A DNA stretch of 64,000 nucleotides from Blastococcus saxobsidens DD2 (GTDB lineage: Bacteria > Actinomycetota > Actinomycetes > Mycobacteriales > Geodermatophilaceae). Both the position numbers and the translations under genes were made by a program. Location of the stretch: contig NC_016943.1 in NCBI RefSeq assembly GCF_000284015.1, positions 847,541-911,540 of the forward strand, given 5' to 3'. A model generated the notes under the pieces. That model was not told where the DNA came from and ran no database searches. It was given only the letters and a program-made list of their open reading frames with translations. The number at the start of each line of letters is the position of its first letter. Position 1 is the stretch's first letter. Positions 25,793 through 33,129 of this stretch are shown one piece after another.

Positions 25793-25807
25793 GTTCCGCT
25801 TCAACGT
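25793..25807 (+). other. Attachment site core, right end (attR)
   Basis: GTTCCGCTTCAACGT duplicates the ychF terminus. Together with the next four bases it reads TTC CGC TTC AAC GTC TGA, the likely original ychF ending. The chromosome resumes immediately to the right. Confidence 0.88.
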
Positions 25808-25817
25808 CTGACTGAGC

Positions 25818-27002
25818 TCACACCCGTCCGCGGAGGATGCGGCGGAAGTAGATCTGCTTCAGCACGTAGCGGTCGACGAACCAGGTCGCGCGGCGCGGCT
25901 TGATCGGGTCGACGAACGGCACCGACGGCATCGGCCGGTTGTCCCGGTCGACCTCGACGAGCATCAGCTTCCGCCGGCTCACGGTGATCGGCATGACCGT
26001 GTACCCGTCGTAGCGCTGCAGCTGTGTCCCGTCCCGGGCGGCGGCGATGTTCCGGGCGAGGACGTCGACCTGCTTCCGCAGCGCTCCACCCGAGGGACGG
26101 GTGGCGACGTCGGCCGCGTCGCCGATCGCCCAGATCGACCCGTGCCCGCGCGACCGCAGCGTCTGCGGGTCGATGTCCACCAGGCCCGGCGCGGCATCGG
26201 CACTCAGGCCGGCGTCCGCGATCCAGCCCGGTGCCCGGTAGTGCGGGACAGCGTGGGCGAAGGCGACGTCGTCGAGGACCCGGCGGCCCGTGCGGGAGGC
26301 GATGGTGAGGGAGTGGACGTCCCAGTCCACCCGCTCGATCTGCGCCTCGCGCAGCACCTCGATGCCGTAGTCGTCGAACGCGTCGTCCAGGACCCGGTCG
26401 GCTTCCGGCACACCCGTCGCAGTCGGTGCCGGGAGGACGAGCCGGACCTCGAGGGAGGAGAGCACGCCCACGCGGCGCCAGTGGTCGCACGCCATGAGCA
26501 GCGGCTTGAGCGCGGTCGGAGCACAGGACGCCGGTTCCGGCGGCATCGTGAAGACGACGGAGCCGGTACGCAGCGACGACAGCCGCGGCCACACCTGCGG
26601 CGCGCTGCCCGGCACGTAGGTGGACGCCGCCCACCCGTCGGCGTACGCCTGCTGCAGCCCCGGGGTCGCCTCCCAGTCCTCCACCAGGCCGGGGCAGAGG
26701 ACGAGGGTCGAGCAGTGCAGCGTCCGCCCGCCGCGCGTGCGCACGGTCATCGCGGCCGGATCGACGGCCTCGACGCTGTCCCGGATCCAGGTGCATCCGT
26801 CCGGGACGACGTCCGCCATCCGGCGCTCCAGGTCCGGCATCGTGGCCTCGCCGCCACCGACGTAGTTGAGCAGCGGTTTGTACCGGTGCACCGGCTGCGG
26901 AGCCACGATCGTGACGTCCCGGGCGCTGTCGCGGAGCAACCGCGCCGCCAGGGAGATGCCGGCGTTGCCGCCACCGATGATGAGGATCTCGCTGCGTTCC
27001 AC
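25818..27002 (-). CDS. Sulfide:quinone oxidoreductase-like FAD flavoprotein
   Basis: The 394-residue protein has the FAD-binding start ILIIGGGNAGISLAARLL, a second nucleotide-binding region and the late FAD motif SIWAIGDAADV. A C-terminal hydrophobic/aromatic tail (RYVLKQIYFRRILRG) resembles the membrane-docking end of SQR. C160 is in the position of the conserved SQR cysteine in PPEPASCAPTALKPL. The later cysteine expected in a YTSCP-like motif is replaced (DGYTVMP, residues 333-338). Classical sulfide oxidation through a Cys pair is therefore doubtful, and a divergent SQR or type II NADH dehydrogenase-like role is possible. It is the first chromosomal gene beyond the integrated element. Confidence 0.82.
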   Translation of the reverse strand: MERSEILIIGGGNAGISLAARLLRDSARDVTIVAPQPVHRYKPLLNYVGGGEATMPDLERRMADVVPDGCTWIRDSVEAVDPAAMTVRTRGGRTLHCSTLVLCPGLVEDWEATPGLQQAYADGWAASTYVPGSAPQVWPRLSSLRTGSVVFTMPPEPASCAPTALKPLLMACDHWRRVGVLSSLEVRLVLPAPTATGVPEADRVLDDAFDDYGIEVLREAQIERVDWDVHSLTIASRTGRRVLDDVAFAHAVPHYRAPGWIADAGLSADAAPGLVDIDPQTLRSRGHGSIWAIGDAADVATRPSGGALRKQVDVLARNIAAARDGTQLQRYDGYTVMPITVSRRKLMLVEVDRDNRPMPSVPFVDPIKPRRATWFVDRYVLKQIYFRRILRGRV

Positions 27003-27238
27003 GTCGCTCCCGACTGAAGGCCGCGGACCTCCGTCACCGCCGCAGCTCGGCCACGGTGTCGAGCCTGCCGATTCCGGGGCGATCGCGCATCACATGGACG
27101 CCGGGGATCCGGCCGTGCTCCATGGGAGCCGGGTCGGTCGGCCACCTGGGCGCTGCTGTGCGGGCGCGGGCGGGTCCCCGGCCGGCGGCATCGATCCCGC
27201 CGGCCGGGTACCCGCCGACCTCGGGCTGTTCCCGGTCC

Positions 27239-27472
27239 TCAGCCGCGGAGACGGCTGGCGAGAAGCTTCTTGCCCTGCTCCCCGCCCTTGCGGCTCTCGG
27301 CCTGGGCGCGGCGGAACAACTCGGCGAGCTCGCTGTCGCCGTCCCGCTCCGCGTCCTGGATGTAGGCCTCCATCCGCAGGGCGTTGCTCAAGGACGCCTC
27401 GGTGAACCAGATGAGGTTGTAGTCCTTGTCCTTGGTGCCGGTGACACTGCCGGTCTCGGTGCTCGTGGTCAT
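27239..27472 (-). CDS. Small helical protein, possible ferritin-like hairpin
   Basis: The 77-residue product starts with a Thr/Ser-rich tail. Two amphipathic helices follow (about 20-42 and 46-72), rich in Glu, Arg and Ala with LRMEAYIQDAERDGDSELAELFRRAQAES. The spacing of acidic residues resembles half of a rubrerythrin-like four-helix bundle, but no full metal-binding set is visible. A strong AGGAGG lies seven bases before the ATG, so it is probably well expressed. The next gene upstream on the same strand is the A-type scaffold-like protein. Family unknown. Confidence 0.7.
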   Translation of the reverse strand: MTTSTETGSVTGTKDKDYNLIWFTEASLSNALRMEAYIQDAERDGDSELAELFRRAQAESRKGGEQGKKLLASRLRG

Positions 27473-27519
27473 GACGGTCCTCCTGTTCGCGACGTGATCG
27501 GTATCAGTGCGCGCCAGGG

Positions 27520-27804
27520 CTAGGCGCCCTGCTCGGCGATCCCGAACGTGAGGCGACCTTCGGCGTCGGCCCCGGCGTCGAGGGTCTTGTCGTCCAGCAT
27601 CACCGCGGCTTCGGGATCGAGGAACAGCCGAGCTCCGGAGGCGTCGAGGATTTGATCGTCCTCGGCGGGGAGCGCGGCGAGACTCAAGGTCAGCGCCCCG
27701 GCGCCCGGCTCCTTGGCGATCCGCAGCCCTCCGGCGTCGGGGACCTCAGAGCCCTCCACGAGGGTGCGGATGGTGGTGGCGGCGTTCGTGGTCAAGGTCA
27801 GCAT
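27520..27804 (-). CDS. HesB/IscA-like protein lacking cluster cysteines
   Basis: The 94-residue protein starts MLTLTTNAATTIRTLVEG and contains GGLRIAKEPGAGALTLSLAALPAEDDQI and ARLFLDPEAAVMLDDKTLD. This follows the A-type iron-sulfur carrier fold. The three cysteines that would hold a cluster are missing: there is no Cys in the whole protein. It therefore cannot act as a normal IscA carrier. An AGAGGA precedes the ATG at 27804, and the open frame to 27978 is ignored because it lacks similarity. Related cysteine-free HesB-like proteins occur in actinobacteria, with unknown role. Confidence 0.8.
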   Translation of the reverse strand: MLTLTTNAATTIRTLVEGSEVPDAGGLRIAKEPGAGALTLSLAALPAEDDQILDASGARLFLDPEAAVMLDDKTLDAGADAEGRLTFGIAEQGA

Positions 27805-28041
27805 GCTGACGTCCTCTCGGTGTCGCACGCCGGGCGGGAGGCCGGAAACGGTGTCGCGAGTCGTCGGTCCGTCGCGACTCCGGCGGCCCTCGGGTGACCC
27901 GGCGTGATGGCCGGTGGCCGGGGCGGGATCGTTGCCCGCCTCATCCCCCAACGTTCTCCGTCGGGCCGGACACGTCAAGGGCGTGGCGGTATTTCGATCC
28001 AGTGTTCCGGCGGACGCCCGCCGCCCGGATCCGGCGGCGGG

Positions 28042-28599
28042 TCAGGCTCTCTCGAGGAGCCGGCTGACGACGGCGACCCACCGCTCCCGCGCCCCGTCGT
28101 TCAGCTCCGGCGTCGCCAGTCCGACCTGGTTCACCACGAGCGACGCCGTTCCGTTCTTCTTCGGCTCGCTGGTGACGACGACGGATGACCCGTCCCGCGC
28201 CTTCGTCCGCCAGGTGATCCGCCGGTCGGTCCCGCTGATCCGTGGCTCGCCGTCGACGACGATGCCGTGCACGGCCTCGTCGGCGGCCGCGAACTCCTGC
28301 CACCGGTCCATCAGGTCCTGCATGCCGAGCGGCGTCGACCGGCTCACGCTCAGCTGGAAGGTGCCGTCGGAGCGCTGCCCCGGGATCCGCCGGCCGACGT
28401 GCTGTTCGTAGGCCACGGTCACCGACTGGGTCCACCAGCCGGCCTGTTCCATGGTGCCGTCGAGCTCCTCGTAGACCTTGAGCGCGATCGCCCGGTGGTC
28501 GAGGTTCTCGGCGCCGATCCCGTCCATGAACCGGAGCCACTCGTCCCACGACCGGTTGGTCGCCCGTTCGACCGGCGCGATGCGGGGGTTGGTCGCCAT
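28042..28599 (-). CDS. DUF4287 / SRPBCC two-domain protein
   Basis: The 185-residue product has an N-terminal DUF4287-like helical segment (NRSWDEWLRFMDGIGAENLDHRAI, then GWWTQSVTVAYEQHVGRR). A C-terminal SRPBCC/AHSA1-like beta region follows, ending TASLVVNQVGLATPELNDG and an amphipathic helix. SRPBCC folds bind hydrophobic ligands. The ATG at 28599 begins the conserved part. It is likely a monocistronic gene; no specific ligand can be named. Confidence 0.82.
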   Translation of the reverse strand: MATNPRIAPVERATNRSWDEWLRFMDGIGAENLDHRAIALKVYEELDGTMEQAGWWTQSVTVAYEQHVGRRIPGQRSDGTFQLSVSRSTPLGMQDLMDRWQEFAAADEAVHGIVVDGEPRISGTDRRITWRTKARDGSSVVVTSEPKKNGTASLVVNQVGLATPELNDGARERWVAVVSRLLERA

Positions 28600-28695
28600 G
28601 TTCCGCATTTTCCCCGGCCGCGCTGCCTCATGCCGCCGGAGTGGGCGCCGCGGGTGTCCGCCGGGTGACGCCCCCTCGAACACTGCGCGGGAGTG

Positions 28696-29235
28696 TCAGC
28701 CCGTCGGTGCCGGCCGGTAGACCAGGTGCAGGACGCCGGTCGGGAGCGCCTCGGAGGAGACCAGCTCCAGCGGCGTGCGACCCAGCTCGTCGGCCCAGCG
28801 CCGCTCGCCGGAGACCACGATCGGGTCGACCAGCAGCACCAGCTCGTCGAGCAGGCCGGCCTCGAGCAGCGAGCGGACGGTGGCCAGGCTGCCGGACATC
28901 CCGATGGTGCCCTCGGTGCGCTCCTTGAGGGCGCGCACCTCCTCCAGGTCGTGCAGCACGGTGGTGCCGGCCCAGTCCGAGCTTTCCAGCGTCGTGGAGA
29001 GCACGTACTTCGGGATGGGGTTGATGAAGTCGGCGAACTCGTCGGTGTCGTTGCCGGGCCAGTACTGCGACCACTGGTCGTGCAGCACGCGGCCCATCAG
29101 GTAGGCCTCGCACCGGCCGATGTGGCGATCGACGGCCTCGCCCATCGCCTCGTCGAAGTACGGGAAGTGCCACTGGTCGGGCCGCTCGGCCGAGCCGTCG
29201 ACGGTGGTGAACAGCGAGGCGGCGATGTGTCCCAC
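28696..29235 (-). CDS. Dihydrofolate reductase-family protein (RibD C-terminal like)
   Basis: The 179-residue product starts at GTG 29235 (VGHIAASLFTTVDGS), preceded by GAAGGAGA. The start is chosen on this ribosome binding site. Features of the DHFR/RibD_C superfamily are the opening strand, a NADPH-loop segment YLMGRVLHDQWSQYW and GTIGMSGSLATVRSLLEAGLLDEL. Proteins of this group are usually NADPH-dependent reductases of unknown substrate rather than true DHFR. It is divergent from the DUF1348 gene. Confidence 0.85.
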   Translation of the reverse strand: MGHIAASLFTTVDGSAERPDQWHFPYFDEAMGEAVDRHIGRCEAYLMGRVLHDQWSQYWPGNDTDEFADFINPIPKYVLSTTLESSDWAGTTVLHDLEEVRALKERTEGTIGMSGSLATVRSLLEAGLLDELVLLVDPIVVSGERRWADELGRTPLELVSSEALPTGVLHLVYRPAPTG

Positions 29236-29384
29236 GGGGATTCTCCTTCGGTGCAGCGGTTCGTCGGGAAGTAGACCTGGCCGCGGCCCGGAACTCATCG
29301 CACCGGCGCGTTCGCCGCTCCCGCGTACTCCGGGCAGGGTAGGGGCGGGCGGTCGAGAAGCGGCCGTCGCATCGAGGAGGCCCC

Positions 29385-29837
29385 ATGTCCCGTCCGCCCT
29401 TTCCGCCGTTCACCCTGGAGACCGCCCGCCAGAAGGTGCAGGCCGCCGAGGACGGGTGGAACACCCGCGACCCGGAGAAGGTGGCGCTGGCCTACACCGA
29501 GGACACCGTCTGGCGGAACCGGGACGAGTTCCTGACCGGCCGGGACGAGGTGGTCGCCTTCCTGACCCGCAAGTGGGAGCGCGAGCGGGACTACGCCCTG
29601 CGCAAGGAGCTGTGGGCCTTCACCGACGACCGGATCGCCGTGCGGTTCCAGTACGAGTGGCAGGACGCAGCGGGCGGCACCTGGCGGTCCTACGGCAACG
29701 AGAACTGGGAGTTCACCGCGGAGGGCCTCATGCGCCGGCGGGAGGCCAGCATCAACGACGTGCCGATCGCGCTGGAGGAACGCTGGATCCTCGGCCCGCG
29801 GGAGGACGGCGACACGACGCCGCTGCCGCTGAAGTGA
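29385..29837 (+). CDS. DUF1348 / nuclear transport factor 2-like protein
   Basis: The 150-residue protein matches the DUF1348 type of the NTF2-like fold: an N-terminal helix ([29 protein letters not shown]) followed by [20 protein letters not shown] and [21 protein letters not shown]. Such cone-shaped domains bind or act on small molecules. A GAGGAGG lies just before the ATG at 29385. No partner gene is suggested by the context. Confidence 0.88.
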   Translation: MSRPPFPPFTLETARQKVQAAEDGWNTRDPEKVALAYTEDTVWRNRDEFLTGRDEVVAFLTRKWERERDYALRKELWAFTDDRIAVRFQYEWQDAAGGTWRSYGNENWEFTAEGLMRRREASINDVPIALEERWILGPREDGDTTPLPLK

Positions 29838-29999
29838 CCGCCGCTCAGGGCAGGGGGTCCACCTCGCACGGGACGATCCGGGGCGTGCGCTCGTCCCCGC
29901 AGACGGCCGGCCGGTAGGGGAGACCCTGACCCCGGAACCAGGGACGGATCCGGGCGTCACCTGATGGTCCCGACGGCGCCCTCTCGGCAGGCTCGTGGC

Positions 30000-30317
30000 A
30001 TGACGAACCCGCTCCCTCCCACCGCCCCGTCCGACCCGCAGCAGACGCCCGGCCGGCCGCGGCTGCGCCGCAGCAGCACCGACCGGATGGCCGGCGGCGT
30101 CTGCGGTGGCCTCGCCGACCACAGCGGCATCGATGCCGTCCTCTGGCGGGTCGGTTTCGTGGGCCTCACCGTCGCCGGTGGCGCCGGGATCCTGATCTAC
30201 CTGCTGCTCTGGGTGCTCGTCCCGCCCGCACCGTCCGGCAGCGACGAGCCCCTGAGCCCCCTCGAGCAGCTCGTCCGGCGGCTGCACGAGGCGCTGACCG
30301 GGGGGCGGGCGCGCTGA
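30000..30317 (+). CDS. PspC-domain membrane protein
   Basis: The 105-residue protein has a proline-rich start followed by a PspC domain (RRSSTDRMAGGVCGGLADHSGIDAVLWRV) and one long transmembrane segment (GLTVAGGAGILIYLLLWVLVPP). PspC proteins take part in envelope-stress responses. The ATG at 30000 begins MTNPLPP. A short basic tail faces the cytoplasm. No pspA is nearby. Confidence 0.88.
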   Translation: MTNPLPPTAPSDPQQTPGRPRLRRSSTDRMAGGVCGGLADHSGIDAVLWRVGFVGLTVAGGAGILIYLLLWVLVPPAPSGSDEPLSPLEQLVRRLHEALTGGRAR

Positions 30318-30426
30318 TCGACCCGGTCACCCGCGTGCGGGACACGGCGGGCAGCCGGTTCCTGGACCATGGCGGTTCCGACAGGATGGGCCCGCCCCCG
30401 CCACCGACCTGCCACGGAGCACCGAC

Positions 30427-31047
30427 GTGACCGTTCCTCCCGAGCACCAGCCGCCCGCCCCGATGCTGGTGCCGCAGTTCTTCATCAGGCAGCGGGTCAC
30501 CGTGATGGTCAACCGCTACGACATCCTGGCGGCCGACCCCGACGGCAGCGAGGGGCAGTTGATCGCCCTCGCCGAGCAGAAGCGGATGAAGTTGCGCGAG
30601 GAGGTCGCCTTCTTCGCCGACGAGTCCAAGAGCCGGCGGGTGTTCTCCTTCAAGGCCCGGCAGCGGCTGGACGTCGGTGCCCAGCACGACGTCTTCGACG
30701 AGTACGGCCGGCCGATGGGCTACTTCAGCAAGCAGTTCGGGGCCAGCCTGCTGCGCTCCACCTGGAACCTCTCGGCCCCGGGCGTGGAGGCCGTCGGGCA
30801 GGAGCGGAACCAGTTCATCGCGGTGCTGCGCCGGGTCTGGAACTTCATCCCGTTCCTGAACAGCATCCCGGTGCCGTTCGTCTTCCACTTCGACTTCACC
30901 GACACCCGGACCGGTGCGCTGGTGATGAGCAGCCAGAAGCGGGTCGCCCTCCGCGACCACTACACCGTCACCGTGCCCGATCCGCGGCTGGACTTCCGCG
31001 TCGCCGCGTCGATGGCGGTGGCCCTGGACGCGCTGCAGAGCCGATGA
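30427..31047 (+). CDS. LURP-one-related / scramblase-like protein
   Basis: The 206-residue product matches the Tubby-like LURP-one fold: [16 protein letters not shown] near the start, then [37 protein letters not shown] and a hydrophobic segment [20 protein letters not shown]. The start is GTG 30427, with ATG 30463 as alternative. Members are thought to bind phospholipids or associate with membranes. Function in bacteria is not established. Confidence 0.78.
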   Translation: MTVPPEHQPPAPMLVPQFFIRQRVTVMVNRYDILAADPDGSEGQLIALAEQKRMKLREEVAFFADESKSRRVFSFKARQRLDVGAQHDVFDEYGRPMGYFSKQFGASLLRSTWNLSAPGVEAVGQERNQFIAVLRRVWNFIPFLNSIPVPFVFHFDFTDTRTGALVMSSQKRVALRDHYTVTVPDPRLDFRVAASMAVALDALQSR

Positions 31048-31180
31048 CCGTCTGACGACGGGGTGCGGGTACGCCCGGTTCGCGGCGCTGGGATCGGGCG
31101 TATGCGCACCCGCTCACGGGAAGCAGCCGTCCACAGCAGGTGTTGCGCCGAGTAACCGACGTGAAAGGCCTGCACCGCAC

Positions 31181-32170
31181 ATGAGCATTCCGCTGTCCGT
31201 CCTCGACCTGGCCCCGATCCCGCGCGGGGAGACCGCGAGCAGCGCCATCGCCGCCAGCGTGGCGCTGGCGCAGCGCGCGGAGGAGCACGGCTACGAGCGG
31301 GTCTGGTACGCCGAGCACCACAACATGCCGTCGATCGCGTCGTCGGCCACCAGCGTGCTCATCTCCCACGTGGGCGCGCAGACCAGCAGCATCCGGCTGG
31401 GTGCCGGCGGGGTCATGCTGCCCAACCACTCGCCGCTCACGATCGCCGAGCAGTTCGGCACCCTCGACGCGATGTATCCGGGGCGCATCGACCTGGGACT
31501 GGGCCGCGCCCCGGGCAGCGACCAGAACACCATGTACGCGCTGCGCCGCGATCCGAACTCGGCCGACACGTTCCCGCAGGACGTGCTGGAGCTGCAGGCG
31601 TACCTGGCCGGTGAGAGCCGCGTGCCCGGGGTCGACGCCATTCCCGGCAAGGGTTCCCGGGTCCCGCTCTACATCCTCGGCTCGTCCATGTTCGGCGCCA
31701 CGCTCGCCGCCGCCCTGGGCCTGCCCTACGCATTCGCGTCGCACTTCGCGCCGGCCATGCTCGAACCCGCCGTCGCCGCCTACCGCCGGGAGTTCACGCC
31801 CTCGGCCCAGCTCGACCGGCCCTACGTCATCGCCGGCGTGAACGTCGTCGCAGCCGACAGCACCGCAGCCGCCCAGGAGCAGCTCGCCGCCGTCCGGCGC
31901 AACCTGGCCATCGGCCTGTTCGGCCGCGGCCAGGCGCTCACCGACGGGCAGGCCGACCAGCTGCTCGCCCAGGGCGCCGGGCAGCACGTGCGCACGATGC
32001 TCACCCACACCGCCGTCGGGGCCCCGGCCGAGGTGCGGGAGCACCTCGAGGGCTTCGTGCAGGTCGCTGACGCCGACGAGCTGATCGTCGCCCACCAGTC
32101 GGGGTCGCTCGAGGGCCGGCTGCGGTCGGTGCAGCTGCTGGCCGAGGCGATGGCGTCGGTCACGGTATGA
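31181..32170 (+). CDS. LLM-class flavin-dependent oxidoreductase
   Basis: The 329-residue protein belongs to the luciferase-like TIM-barrel flavoenzymes of the MsnO8/limB-like subgroup. The typical [24 protein letters not shown], the strand [26 protein letters not shown] and [13 protein letters not shown] are seen. It should use FMN with a reduced flavin or F420 supply to oxidise an unknown substrate. The start ATG 31181 follows GAAAGG. Confidence 0.9.
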   Translation: MSIPLSVLDLAPIPRGETASSAIAASVALAQRAEEHGYERVWYAEHHNMPSIASSATSVLISHVGAQTSSIRLGAGGVMLPNHSPLTIAEQFGTLDAMYPGRIDLGLGRAPGSDQNTMYALRRDPNSADTFPQDVLELQAYLAGESRVPGVDAIPGKGSRVPLYILGSSMFGATLAAALGLPYAFASHFAPAMLEPAVAAYRREFTPSAQLDRPYVIAGVNVVAADSTAAAQEQLAAVRRNLAIGLFGRGQALTDGQADQLLAQGAGQHVRTMLTHTAVGAPAEVREHLEGFVQVADADELIVAHQSGSLEGRLRSVQLLAEAMASVTV

Positions 32171-32204
32171 CCGCCCGGTGTTTCGGCACCCGGGGAGCCG
32201 CGGG

Positions 32205-32210
32205 TAGCTC
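32205..32210 (+). promoter_or_regulatory. Candidate -10 element for leaderless DUF1028 gene
   Basis: TAGCTC ends six bases before the GTG at 32217, with no ribosome binding site in between. It follows the same pattern as the ispH and ychF starts in this window. Confidence 0.35.
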
Positions 32211-32216
32211 GCGCCG

Positions 32217-33122
32217 GTGACCTACTCGATCGTGGCCCGCGACCCGGGGACCGGGGAGATGGGCGTCGCCACCCAGTCCCAGGCCTTCGCGGTCGGCAAC
32301 AGCGTCCCCTTCGCCCTGCCCGGCCACGGGGTGATCGCCACGCAGTCGATGGCCGAGCCGATGTACGGCTCGGTCGGCCTGGACCTGCTGCAGGGTGGGT
32401 TCACCGCCCAGGAGGTGCTGACGGCGCTCAGCAGCGTCGACCCGCAGCCCGAGCGCCGGCAGGTCGCCGTGCTCGGGGTCGCCGGTGACTTCGCGGCCTA
32501 CACCGGCACGAGTTGTGTCGACGACGCCGGTCACCTGGAGGGGGACAACTGCGTGGCCCTGGCCAACATGGCCAGCTCGCCGGCGGTGTGGGAGGCGATG
32601 GTCGAGCGGTTCGAGGGGTCGGCCGGCCCCCTGGCGCAGCGGCTGCTCAGCGCGCTGGTGGCGGGGGAGGAGGCGGGCGGCGACTTCCGGGGGCGGCGGT
32701 CGGCCGCGATCATCGTCATCCGTGCCACCACGACCGGCCGGCCCTGGCACGACATGGTGGTCGACCTCCGGGTGGACGACTCGCCGGACCCGCTCGGGGC
32801 GCTGGCGGACCTCACGGTCACCCGCGCCCGCTACCAGGACGTCGTCCGCGCGTTCCAGATGGCCATCGACGGCGACCCGGTGACCGCCGACCGCGAGCTG
32901 GAGCTGCTGCGCCCGATGGACCCGGTCACCGAGCCGGACCAGCTGATGTGGCGGGCCGTCGTCGCCGCCCTGGCCGGCCGGGAGGACGCCGCCCGCGAGA
33001 TGCTGGTCGAGCTGGCCGCCTCGGCACCGCAGTTCCTGGAGGCGGCCAGCCGGTTCGGCAAGGCCGGGCTGATGCCGGCCGACGTCGTCGAGCGGATCAT
33101 GCCGCCCGTTCCCGCTCGGTGA
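32217..33122 (+). CDS. DUF1028 family protein (Ntn-hydrolase-like fold)
   Basis: The 301-residue product begins VTYSIVARDPGTGEMGVATQSQAFAVGNSVPFA, the hallmark of DUF1028. GVIATQSMAEPMYG and the segment YTGTSCVDDAGHLEGDNCVALANM also fit. The C-terminal third is helical and resembles TPR-like repeats. DUF1028 proteins are sometimes placed with peptidoglycan-binding domains, but none is seen here. Its stop lies eight bases from the convergent GGDEF-EAL gene. Confidence 0.88.
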   Translation: MTYSIVARDPGTGEMGVATQSQAFAVGNSVPFALPGHGVIATQSMAEPMYGSVGLDLLQGGFTAQEVLTALSSVDPQPERRQVAVLGVAGDFAAYTGTSCVDDAGHLEGDNCVALANMASSPAVWEAMVERFEGSAGPLAQRLLSALVAGEEAGGDFRGRRSAAIIVIRATTTGRPWHDMVVDLRVDDSPDPLGALADLTVTRARYQDVVRAFQMAIDGDPVTADRELELLRPMDPVTEPDQLMWRAVVAALAGREDAAREMLVELAASAPQFLEAASRFGKAGLMPADVVERIMPPVPAR

Positions 33123-33129
33123 CCCGGGG

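Larger units (their letters stand above)
11736..25807. mobile_element. Integrative (mobilizable) element inserted at the 3' end of ychF
   Basis: The element is bounded by a 15-bp direct repeat, GTTCCGCTTCAACGT, at 11736-11750 (inside ychF) and 25793-25807. At the right end the frame reads TTC CGC TTC AAC GTC TGA, which repeats the ychF C-terminus. A tyrosine integrase lies beside the left end and a MobF relaxase beside the right end. Cargo includes vapBC, an AAA ATPase, an efflux module and an IS30 copy. No rep gene, type IV secretion gene or FtsK-like translocase gene is visible. Transfer would therefore need help from another conjugative element. Housekeeping gene order resumes on neither side as a recognisable operon, but flanking genes are ordinary chromosomal genes. 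Confidence 0.9.

Noticed and set aside
11736-25807. Interpretation as a prophage or a self-transmissible conjugative element
   Set aside because: No capsid, tail, lysis, type IV secretion or FtsK-like translocase genes are visible; only integrase and relaxase functions are.
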